Shown one piece after another: positions 14,201-26,200 of a DNA stretch of 64,000 nucleotides. Every line of letters begins with the position of its first letter. Positions within the stretch are counted from its first letter, which is position 1. Origin of the DNA: Marisa cornuarietis (Eukaryota > Mollusca > Gastropoda > Architaenioglossa > Ampullariidae); contig SMMW01000635.1 of assembly GCA_004794655.1 (NCBI GenBank), positions 2,418,001 to 2,482,000 of the forward strand, read 5' to 3'. The position numbers and the translations under genes were made by a program. The notes under the pieces were generated by a model. It was not told where the DNA came from. It saw only the letters and a list, made by a program, of their open reading frames with translations, and did no database searches.

Positions 14201-17200
14201 ACAATATTATCTACCTGTGAACATCTGTGAAACACTACTCCATTATCCCACATGGTCTTAAAATTTGTTTCAAGTTAAACACACCACTATTCCGTCGAAA
14301 TTAACATCTTTCATGTGACTCTCTGTGCCTTTAAATGTCTAGATAATCAATTATTACTTACTAAAATGCTGTTGCCAAGGCCTACCAGTAAGCAAAGGGC
14401 AAATTTATTCTAGCTATGGCGTCCCAAAAGTGCTAACACTTAATATTTACTACAGCCTCTTCGTCGACCAGGCGATAATCAGAGGTTAAACAACAACAAC
14501 AACAACAACAACAACACACACAGAGGCACACACATATACAAACAGACACATACACATATACATATGCACACATGCATGCACAAATATATATATACACATA
14601 CACACACATACACAAGCGCACGCAACTGTAAATGAAGACAAATTAGGAGGACCTTTCTTTAAAAATAATGCCATTTGCTGATCATATTTCCCATTTTCTT
14701 AAAATCAACAACTCAACATCAAAAAGTAACAATAAATTCGAGAACTCGTACAATTGCTCTAACGTGTCTTTCTCCTCGCAAGCCTCCTCATTTACTTTAT
14801 CACTCATTCACTCACACACACATATACCTTAAGCGCACGCAACAGCAAATGAAAACCAATTAAGAGGTTAAAAATGCCGTTTGCTGATCATATTTTTCAT
14901 TTTTATAAAAATCAGCAACCCTATATAAAAAGTGACAGTAAATACTAGAACTCTTACAATTTATCTGAACTCTTTCTCCTCGCAAGTCTTCTCTTTTACT
15001 ATCTCTCTGTCGCTCTCTCTTTCTCTCTCTCACGCGCGCCCCAACCGAGCAAGATAGACATGCACACACGCATGTGACGAAGATGTTAGGATCGACCACG
15101 AGAGAGAAGCTGTAAACATCGATAAGTCGCCAGTCAGGGAGGAAGCATGCACGCACGCACGCACGTAGCAGCAAGAGACTTAGTGGAGCGACGTTCACGT
15201 TCAGGCTGTACATGTATCACGTAGCGTGACGGACAATCGACTCCAAGTACTAAGGACAGCATCCTTCTGACTTCAAGATCCCTGAAGCATCAAGCTGGGC
15301 CAGGTGCACGTTTTCACGGTGGCACACATCTTACTGACTACCCCCAACCTCCGCCATTACAAATAACTTGTGTACTGATGTTTCCCCCTCCCCCCCCACA
15401 ACCCTCCATCTCTTTCCCCCGATCAGTATTCCCATGTGCGTGTGTAAGGTCGTAACTGCACGCGCGGCCATGGTTGTGTGAGCGCGCCCATCCTCGTGCA
15501 TATGTGCGATTTGCGTATGACTGCTAGGACCCCTCGATAGATAGACGGGACCGCAGAGAAGGAATAAACGAGATTGCCTCTTTCCAATTATGTCGGTTGC
15601 ATTTCGTTGCCACAGCAACGGAAAGCAGTGGCCGCGGGGCACGTCTACAAATACCAATGGCTGGTCATCCGCAAGATGCTTGCCAGAAGCACTCAACATG
15701 GGCGACGCATCGATGGTGTACTGCCTCGATCTGTGCAGGGCAAACATAGCAACAACGTGGAGAAATCTTTGGCGGGGCTTGTTTGATCCCATCCCTTTCG
15801 GACGTGACCATTGAAATATCGCAGACAGTGCGCTGACAGTACAGTGGTCACCCTTCTTTCTCCCCCCTCACTCTCTCTTGCTCTCTCTCTTTCTCATGTG
15901 ACTGGGCTACGTAAGCGCTGACCAACGTACAGATAAAACACGATCAAACATTTACTTTATTTCAAAATGTTTTAGTAACGATGATAAAATTCTGTGGCAT
16001 GGTGGCCGTAGAGGCAATGAACATAAGTGGTTTATCGTGTCTAGGGCGTGTCACGAGGAAAGCGTCATCGTCTTCACTGGGCATTTCTGGACAGTTAGGG
16101 GTAGGAAAATCAGGTACCGACTTCTGCTGGACAGCCGGGTGGACAGGAGGAGATTTCTCGCCAAAGGTCCGAGATTAGTTGCGAACCAGCGACCTTCTGG
16201 TCCACAGTAGAATGCAGTAGTAACAAGGCCAAGAAGCCTCCCCCCTTTCTAGCAAATGATGAAAGCGACAAAAAGGTAAACGTTTGCAGTGCATTTCCAA
16301 CTCCAACATCCAATGCAATGTAAACATTTTACAAGTCTCCCCACTAAGCAGAAGGCTCAGAGAGGAGAGAGCAGAGAGCGCGAGAATATACGAGATTCCA
16401 TTAACGACAATGACAAAATAAACGAACTCTACACACAAACAGATGACATAAAATCGTTTCGAGATACACACAAGACATGTCTGGGTGGAGGGGGGAAGAC
16501 ACCAGGAGTTTTGGTGCTCCAGGACTCCGACCTTCTCCACCCGTTCGTCTTTGTCACATGAACGTGACGCTCCATGCAAGAGCTTCGCAGCCCAGGGGTC
16601 AGTCTCGCGACCACAAAAAGAACCGCTTGCAAAATAAACAACGGCGGGTCAAGGGGCCTGTGACCTGAAAACTCCAGAAACTCAGTCTCGCGCAGTAGGT
16701 GATCAGAGAGAGAGAGAGAGAGAGATTGATTGAGAAAGAGTGTGCGTGCACGTGCATGTTCACGCGTTTGCTTACGTATGTTTGCGTAAATGCCACACAT
16801 CAAAAGATCAATGCATGGGGAATTGTAATGGTTTGTCATATCCGATGATATGGTTTGGTGATTTAAAAAACACTAAATGGACATGAACACATTTGTGTTT
16901 ACTTGTTTGTACAAAGCAAAATTCATTTTAAACGAGTTTGTCCTCTCCGGGATTACCTGTACGCTTTGCCTAAATTAATGTCTACAAATGTCGCTGTGGA
17001 AGAACGCCAGGCAAGCGAGCGAGAGAGAGAGAGAGAGAATGGGTGGTGAGAAAGAGAGAGACCTAAATGGAGGGGGGAAATAGTGTTCCGTAACAAATTG
17101 TTGATTCTGCTCAGATCAACCTGCATGATTGTCTCTAGGGTCTTACAGACTGCCAAAAATCTGTTTTGAAGATAATATTATACATAGCTCACACACGCAC

Positions 17201-20200
17201 ATGTTATTTACAGGTGGGAATCATACATGTCATATTATATCATCCTATAACTGGCGCGGCAAGTACCAGTCGTAGGGGAGAGCTGATGGAGTTTCGCATT
17301 CGTGAACTCACGCCAAGCGGGACGGTCTTGGGGTCGCCTGAGAAGGTCCTCCAGTAGACAGCCGGTCCACTTCCTCACGTTGGCCACCCAGCCTTTCTTT
17401 TGTTCGCCGCGGCATTGACCACTTTCAACGTAACCTTGGAGGACTGTCTTGTGCAAGGTGTCATGTCGGGTGACAGGATCGAGCCACTTCAGTTCCTGCC
17501 GCTTGACAGTAGCAAGCAGAGACTCCTGGGAACCCATCAGTCAGGTGACTACGCTACGGACGAAATCGTTCGTCTTTTGCTCCCGGGTAGGAGATCTGGA
17601 GGAGTATCCTAAAGCACTTCGTATCAAACGCCTGGATCCTTCGCTGTTGCTCTGTTAGCAAAGGTCCACGTCTCGAAACTGCACAGCATGACTGGCACCA
17701 CGAGAGACTTGTAGAGCCTGAATTTGGTGCAAAAGCCCATGCTTCTGCTATCCCAAATCGTGTTAAGTCTGGCCATCGCCGCTGTCGCTTCTATTATCCT
17801 TAGACATACGTCGTCCGTGCAGCCATGAGGCATTACTCCCCCCACCACCACCACCACACACACACACACAAAATGCACGTCAGGCAGGCACAACTATAAA
17901 AGAATTAAATCTTTCTACCAACCAACAGGATCCTACGATAAAGCTGGCAGTGGCAATAGGGATGGCCGCTGGACATGTCTTTTCCCAATCATCGGAGCTG
18001 ACTTTCTTCACCATGGATAGCCACACGACCAGGAAGGCAGCAATGGCAACCGTAACCGTAATTAGGCCTGCCCCAACGTTGAACCACAGCCTAGGAAAAA
18101 AAGGGGACATTTTCAAGAGAGGTTTTTAACACCGTTTCCAGCAGATAGTGATCACGCAGGATCGGGATCGAAGCACTTTGAATGATTTTTTTTTCCACGG
18201 TACACGTCTCTGCCACCCTTGGTTTATATAGCATTTTATATAGCGCGCGCGCACACACACACACACACACTCTTTCTCTCGTTCTCGATGTATGCTGTGT
18301 GTACGTGTGCGTTTGTCTGTGTGAGGTATAGAGATATAAGAGTGAAAGAGGATGGTAAGAGGGAAAGAGAGTGAGTGCAATGACGCTGATTATACATGTC
18401 TTCCTTCTCAGGGTTTCTGCTATCACTCGAATCCGGCACAGTTTCAGAGATGGCTAGATAAAACTATGGCTTCCATTCCCAAACCCCATCCCCACCACCG
18501 TGCTAGAACGCCGTGACATATTATTTACACACAATGCGGTAAACCTTTCATTTATCTTGTAAACAGAAAAGTTTTCACAAACTACATCTGACAAGGGAGA
18601 CAACTAAAGCGCAATGAAAGTCCACAGGATTGAAAGTGATCGATGTAAATTAGTAACGTGCCTAAGAGGCGGGTGGAGGCGGCGGCGGTGGTGGTGGTGG
18701 TGGTGGGTGAGACAGAAGTGCTGGCGATACAATCTTTTACATGGCACCTGCTAATGTCTTCATTTTCACGTACTTCTCAGTTTCCCCACCCCCTTGCATG
18801 CAAGCATGCAAACCTGAACACAAACCAGCATAAAACAACAACAAAAAACATCCCCTCAAGCCCCAGCCCCTAAAAAAACACACTTTCTCTCACTCTTTAG
18901 TGCAACCTTTCCTCTTCAATCTACAAATCTCTTCGGACAACGTCTTAAAAAAAAAAGAGCAAGAGCAATCAGGTGAGAGTTGTTTTTTTTCATTGTATCG
19001 CGTGCCATACTTGCATGTTGCACTTGCTGCACGTTCTGGATGTCACACTAACACATGGTCAGCGCTCTCAGCACTGTGCGCCTCGCAAAATCAAGCTGCG
19101 AGCAACACAAGTCCGAGCACATAGGCGCAGCTATACAGCTGCGTGGCGAAAGGATGCGAACAGCACGAGTTCAACAGCCTCGCTGATTAAAATCAATGAC
19201 AGGTACAGCTGCCAGTTCAACGTATGTTCTCAGTTTCATCGTGATGACGCCATTGGATGGAATAGAAATGACGACCACGCTTCCGCACAATGGATGAGGG
19301 GGGGGGGGTGGACACTGAAAGACTGGAAGCTTTCTGCCAGTGTTTCTACACCAACACCTCGCCCACTCCATCACGGACACCACACCACATCGACATACAC
19401 AGAACGAGGTGGGAAGAAGCCAAGAGCAAAAGAATAATGACGCACTTATCCAGCGGGCACAGGCCACGTTAGTTTTCAACCTCCGCCATAAACCGGCGAA
19501 AAAAAAAAAGGACACAATCACTCATTGGATCCCCGTGGGAAGTTGAAAACACAAAAACACAGTTCATAGTGCATGCCTTTCTATTTTTTTTTAAAGGCAT
19601 TACTAATGTCTACTACTAACCCCGGAACCCTCAAAAAATGAGATTCACGTGATTTTTTTTTTTAAGAAACCGATCTGCCTATTGTATGAGAAGCTGAATG
19701 TAAAGTCATAATTCCCCAAAAGAGGACATTATGTTTGTATGCGTGTACGTACGTATCTATGTATGTAAATGCACAATGCATAACAGAGAAGACATGTCTA
19801 AAGATTAAATGTTTGTTACTAATAAACGAGATTCGTTTTAAAGCGAGTTTGTCCTTTCCGGGATTAAAAATATACATATGTAATAAACAAGGAAGTCCAA
19901 TTCAAAATTAAACATTCGAGTACACGCGCCTCTTTATAGTTAAAAGTTGCTTTTCACACTTTGATAATAAATACATTTTTCTGAGACAAAGAAGTCAATC
20001 TATTATCTCAAAAATGCTGCACACATCCTCTTAAACTTCCAGCAGTCTGTCATTGCAGAGGAGCGTGCCTGGCTTATGACAAGCCGGCTTATTTGAACTA
20101 AAGCTGTCTAGCAGTTGTGACACATGGAAATTGCTGCAATAATAAACTGCAGGCCGGAATTCCTCCGGCCGATTACAGACAGCAATGGAATGCTGTCAAA

Positions 20201-23200
20201 ACTATGATGAGACGTCGGTGTCAAAGAGAAAGTAATATCAAGAAATCGAGGAAAATAATGATACAATAGCTAGGATAATCTGCTTATAAAAAGGTGATGA
20301 GACCACCAGCCACCACCATCCCCCACCCCCCAAAAATGCATGATCACTGCTTATAAGAAGGAGATGAGACCACCAGCCACCACCATCCCCCACCTCCCCC
20401 CAAAAAATGCATGATCATTACAGGAAGTCAGAGTAGTTTTGTCTATCTGACAAAACTGCCGAGAAGAACTCCCAAGAAATGAGAGAAAATATAACCCGGA
20501 AGCTACTTTCAGCAAGCACTAACTGTTCTTGAAAAGTTCAAACCAACAATGTCGCTGACTCTAATCTGTAATGTCAGACTCGTTCTCACGCAGGACTCGT
20601 GCGCGCACACATTTTGCAGTGAGACTGTATTAGGGAAGGCGCTGCTGGCTGGGGCCGTAGTTACGCGGACGGGGTACATCCAAAACCCTGAGTTTATTTA
20701 TCTACAGTCCTAGCTAGTCCTCTGTAGTCATAGCTATGGACAGTGCGCATGACCGGAACCTGTAGATCATCAGCCAGCCCTGAGGTGTGCGTTTGCTTCC
20801 AATTACAAGCCTCCGAAACGCCTCCAGTCCATAACAAACTCTAGGGCAGCCTTACCCCTACTTCGTGACTGGTGGATAGTGCATTCAACTTCAGTAGGTC
20901 GTAGGTTCGACCGTGAGCACTTCTTTTATAACAGGCGCTTTAAGGCGGTGGAATGACAGCATGAAGCTCCGCCTTCTAAATGCCCTTCCCTAGGTGTGTC
21001 TCTTACAGTCCACTACAACCACTAAGCTACAGGAACTCTTTTACCTTTCGACCTTCATTTTTTTTTAATCACAGTATGGGAAATATCTTAGAAAATGCAA
21101 CCCTATCAAAGTTCGAAGACTGGTATCAACATCCGAAAATGGCATCTTGAGGAGAAAACAGGAGGCACCTACAAGTTATCCACCGTCGAGAAGTGCAACC
21201 TTCCTGCATGTGGGGCAAGTTGCGTCCATTGTGACAAGCTGAAACGATCTTCAGACGCAAATAAGATGAAACATAATGCTAATGCCTCTTAAGACGTGGC
21301 GTAAAATGCAAATTTAAATCTCTGCACGGCAGGCCCAACAAGAAAGCAATCAGCATTGCCACTAGGCCCAAAGAGACTTGCTTGGCACACAAAGCTCGCC
21401 GTGCCCTGCTAACGTAGGAATCATTGGGCCCTGAAGAGCAAGCGCAAAACTTGAGGTCTGCGGGTGAATGCCAATACCGAAGGAAGAATTCTGGACATCG
21501 CCAAACACAAAGCTAATGTCAGACACCTGTGCGCAGATAGGGATCGAATCCACGACGTCATAACGGAACATGGATGCGCCTAAATAACCTACGCTTCCAG
21601 CTTTTAAACTGACATATTCCTGCTGTGGCACCAGGAACTACAACTCTTTTTATGCAGTACGATTAAAAGCTTTGCGTCTGGTGAAAAAGAGGCCCGGTTG
21701 AGATAAAATGTGTGCATGGGGTTGGCGGGAGGGAGATGGTGAATGGATTATTAGCGCCGATTTGAAAAATGTATCCTTAACGACCAAAACCCAATCCTCT
21801 GAAGAAACACTTCACTGGGATGAGGTCTTCTGGACTGGGCTGAGTTCGTCGTTCGATGCTACTGAAAGATGACGCGTCTAGCCCCGGGAGGCGCCCTCTT
21901 CCCCCTTCCACACTTTGGATGAGCGGGGAGGGTCAGTGCAGTCGATGCCTGAGACAGGACGTTCACAGCAGCATCAGAGAGCCGCAGACGTGTATGTTCT
22001 TGAAGCGGAACATGATCACGTGGGCAAAGGGTGTGGTGCAAGGGCACCAGACTCCAGGGCTCCGCGACGCCACACCGCCATGAGCCTTGTCGCGCGCGCC
22101 CATGGCCGTCATCATCCATTAAAACTCTTTAGCGACGGAAGCCGCGAGGACGTGCGCGTGAGGTGGGCGTGCGGGTCAGCATGCTGTGGTCAACGGCATT
22201 TAAAAAAAACCCGGATGGGTGACGGGATGGATAGTGAGGGGGACAGGCAGGAAGGCGGGTAAGTGCGCGGGTCCTTGTGTAGCAACAATGTGTTTACAAC
22301 TTTACCCACCACGCACTTTGTGATGCGGACTATCAGGCATCGATAATTCCAAGCGAACATTGAGCCAGGCTCATCTCAAAGGTTAGGCAAGTTACTGGCC
22401 TCGACAGCCTGGCTGGCACCAGATATAACAAGCTCATATTTTATGTAGTCACATTTAAAACTGTTATCAGTTCGGAGTTTATACTAGGAGGACGCGCGCA
22501 CACACGTACAGAGGGAATGAGAGGGAGAGAGAACATCACAATTATCACCCAATGAGAACGAAAAAGAATATATATATATACATAAAATAATGATTTTGTT
22601 TGCTTGTTTACTTAAAAACAAGCGTATGCTACACGCTCTGTCGCGGCCGCTGTTGTTCACATTTCTGTCGCCACTCACCATGGTCGACGACGACCCGTGC
22701 CTTCAAGCCATGGTCAACATATTTATCGAGCGCCACCTAATGCTGCCAGCAACTCTCCCGCTGGCAAGGTGCACATCTGCAAGTGGCCGCACTAGCCCAG
22801 AATAATTAAAGCGAATGGAAATCGCTGGCTGCCTGGGGTAAATAAGTTCCATGGACAGCCGAAGTCTTGGAGGAAGATACGGGCAGTTTCTGCTGCCTAC
22901 CAAGCAGTCAAACCCATGCCACTAGTTTTTTTTTTTTTTTTAAGAGGTAGGGTGGGACCGTGGGAGTGTGAGGTAGTATCGACAGCATGGTCGCTGTGAG
23001 ACCCGAGGTTACCCATAGAGTTCCTACAGGCTTTCTCGACTGCTGCTTAGTACATCCATTTAAAAAAAAAATGTACAGACAACTGCTAAAACACCCCCCA
23101 CCTTCCATAACCACCACCACCACCACCTTCCATAACCACCACCACTACCACTACCACCACCATTATCGTTCTCGCTCGCTGCCATTATCGCTCATCCTTG

Positions 23201-26200
23201 TCTCATTTCTAATGATAAAATGTTTCTTAAAGTACTTGCAAACTGGAGTGGCAATTGCGAGGGATCATTTCTTTCCATTAAGTAGCTCTTTGGAGAATTG
23301 CGCGGCCGAAGCAGGAGCGGAAATGATGAAAATGTTTCCGAGGCGGCGGAATGCACATGTGAATACGGGGAGTCGATAGGCGGCCGCCGATGCTCCCTCT
23401 TGCCAAAAGCTGGCATCCCTCCAACCCTCCGACAATACAGCGACCACCAGCTCGCTTCTTCCACGGCCGTTGACGCACACGTGAAGACGGAAACAGCGCG
23501 TACCCTCGCCTAAAAGGGCCGTCAACTTAAAAAAGAAGAAAAAAAAAAAAGCTGAGATGAAGTTACCTTCCACCCCCTCCTTTTCTTTCGACCTCCACCA
23601 CCACGCCTTGTAAGGCCAAGATAACCCAATAAAGCAGTCTCCCTCGAATCCGCTGCTGTCCAAGAGATGAATGCGAAGAGGGAGGTGTTTAGGAGAGTTT
23701 GTTGAGGGGGACGGGGGTTAGATCACCCGATCCAAACGCAATCCTGCGAGTAACGAACTGTGCATGTGGGTTCACAGAAGAGTCATGGTCGGGGAGCGTA
23801 GTGTCTGCTGGAAAGGTCACAGTGGTGCAGACAATAGTTCGTTGAGACGGGTGGGCTGTTCAACAAGTTGTCACTCCGGATTTCCTCTTCCAGGGGATGT
23901 TAGAAAAATGGGGGTTAAGGAGGGGGATTCAGCCAGTTATATTAAGGCGCCTCCTCCATATACATCTGTATCTTTGTTGCTGTGTATGACCAGAAAAGAG
24001 TAAATGGATTTTCACGTGTGTGTGCATGTATGTGTGTGCACTTGAATCTGTATAAACACATTCATGTGTCTGTGTATGTTTATATAAGTGCATGTTCACA
24101 ACTTGTATACACTGATATATATAATTTTAAAATATGTCCTGTATATCTATATAGGTAGAGATATTTATTGAGTTTTAAAGTGCATTCAATGGTAGGATCA
24201 GCACTCAATAGTAGGATGATAAGAAGAATAAATTTCTTAGAAGAATTAGGCAATCCCTTAAAGGCCATCTTATTCTCTTTTGTTCGCTGGCATACACTTT
24301 ACGAATATATGACGTTTTAACTTTTGTACTAAAGAAGAACCAGGATGTGCCCTAAGGGATGGAAAATTAAAATTTCATTCAGTGCATATCCCACTGCTCT
24401 AACTTAAGCCTTGTAGTCTTAAGCTTCTGAGATACATAGATAAAAGCCCAAACTGTGTGAATAGTGGATGCAAGCTTATCTTTACAAAAAGTCCAAGTGA
24501 AGACAGAAAAATTTATAAAGTGTATTTCAAATCCCAAATTATGATATTATTCTTCTGGGACCCCACCTCTTTCTCTCTCCTTATAAAATTTCTTCCAACA
24601 AGAAGCTCTTTGGCGCTCTCTATATATACATATGCATGTAACCTGTTATGTGTAATTATGCCAGGAAATATCACAAGACACAAGTGGAATAATCATGATG
24701 CTGAGCCAGTACCCCAGCGATACAAGGATCACACTTCTAAACCAACTGTGTTTCCTGAAATCCACCTACGTGTGCCACTACCAGATAGTATAAATATGGA
24801 CCAGAGGAGAAGCTATCAAAGACAGCTACCAAATGGAATGAAACCAAGATTCTTCTTATTCAAATGGGCACAGTCCCAGAGTTTGGAAGATACCCTTGCT
24901 TCATCTTGGGCCCTGTCAAAAACTATGATACCAGGTGTTAACATCTCAGCTTCTAGAAGTAAAGCAGGTTCTAATACATAGCTCCAAGCCCTGCAAGTTT
25001 TAGACTGACAGACACATGTGCTAAATTATTCCCTACATTCATGAATTACCTTTTGGAAAGAACAAGTGCATGTGACTGGGTTCCTGGTTGGGCTTCCACT
25101 AGAAAAAAAACCATCAACAAGAACGGAAATTTTTTTGCCTCATTAACCTTTGCAAACTATGAATAAAGACTAGACATGCATTTTGTAAAACAACATTTTA
25201 GCAAACGGTCATCATATCTTGACTTTTCCACAGCAGACATTGAAAAGAATTGAAAAGCGTTGTGGCATATAACACTTACTGAGAAGAGTGTGTGTGCGTG
25301 CGCGTGAAAATACACGCATTGCAGGCTCACATGCATAAATTTCCATAGTTTGATTTAACTGTTGTTTTGACAAAAATAACTGAAGTTTCATAGGATTTGT
25401 ACCTTAGTGCCTTTAATAATGTTTGTCTTAAGCATTAAAACCAACACCGAATGGGACAGACTCTTTCAATGTATTTACTATTAATACTGATTTGTTCATC
25501 ACATGTGATGTCTTCTGTTCGCGGGAAGCGGATGGCCGAGTGGTTAGAGCGCTGGCGTCCGAACTGAGAGCATGCTGGTTCAATTCCCGATAAGCACAGC
25601 AAACTTCCCCCAGTCGACCCAGCTGACGGGAATGGGTACCTGACTCCTTAGAGGGTTGGGGAAGGTAAGGCAGCGAGGGAGAGGAGATTGGCACCACCCT
25701 CATGTAAATGCTGGCCCCGAGAAAAGTGGGGTCTCTAACACCTCACTCCCCAACGACCTGAAAAAGGTTATGGGATGACCTTTACCTTTTTTGTTTACCT
25801 TCTGTTAACAGAAAAGAAAAAAAGAGAAAAAACACTAATTAAAAAAATGAGGTTTCAGCTAACAAGGACACCTCACCTGTCAATTCTGGAATCATAAAGA
25901 AGTACCAAGTAAAAGTCTGTAAAATGAAATACAGCTATTGATGCTATGAGCCACAAAACATTCTGAACTGAAAATGCAGAAAAACGTCTTTTGGGAATTT
26001 GCTGGTTGTCATTATTATTCTTGGAATGGTCCTGTTTTTGATCTTCTTCCTCCTCTGAAAGAAATAAGTGAAAGTAAGTAAATGGAGAGCAATATATCTA
26101 TTTCATATTTTAATGGCTATAATGTTCTGTTAAAATTGTAAACACATTTACTTAAAATATTGGTAGTAAACTCTAAAAAAAAAGTTGCTGTACAGGCTCC

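Larger units (their letters stand above)
5262..17922 (-). other. TMEM128: TMEM128 intron 3 (about 12.7 kb)
   Basis: This is the interval between the exon 4 acceptor and the exon 3 donor (TG|GTTGGT on the minus strand). It contains CA, GA, A and C homopolymer or dinucleotide tracts, inverted repeat pairs near 7.4/8.6 and 10.2/10.5 kb, a 217-bp tandem duplication at 14.6 kb, a tRNA-like SINE relic at 16.2 kb and a LINE fragment at 17.2-17.8 kb. Open frames of 60-160 codons occur, but none carries a recognisable domain. Confidence 0.8.
18091..25876 (-). other. TMEM128: TMEM128 intron 2 (about 7.8 kb)
   Basis: The interval between the exon 3 acceptor and the exon 2 donor (GACAG|GTGAGG). It holds two candidate SINE relics, a well-kept SINE at 25.5 kb, a 67-70-bp tandem duplication, a CCA-rich run and short GC-rich islands near 22.6 and 23.3 kb. 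The left part is GC-richer and the right part AT-rich. No exon of another gene was recognised. Confidence 0.8.

Noticed and set aside
15331..15792. 153-codon open frame on the minus strand
   Set aside because: It is in GC-richer intron sequence where long chance frames are expected; it shows no domain and overlapping frames are equally open.
24457..24981. 174-codon open frame on the plus strand
   Set aside because: It has no recognisable domain and no supporting splice context, and it lies inside TMEM128 intron 2. The later half (from about codon 68) looks somewhat coding-like and could be a repeat remnant, but I cannot support a gene.
25523..25590. A tRNA-Leu/Ser gene
   Set aside because: The A and B boxes are good but the arms do not pair as a cloverleaf, and a SINE body follows. 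It is called a SINE.
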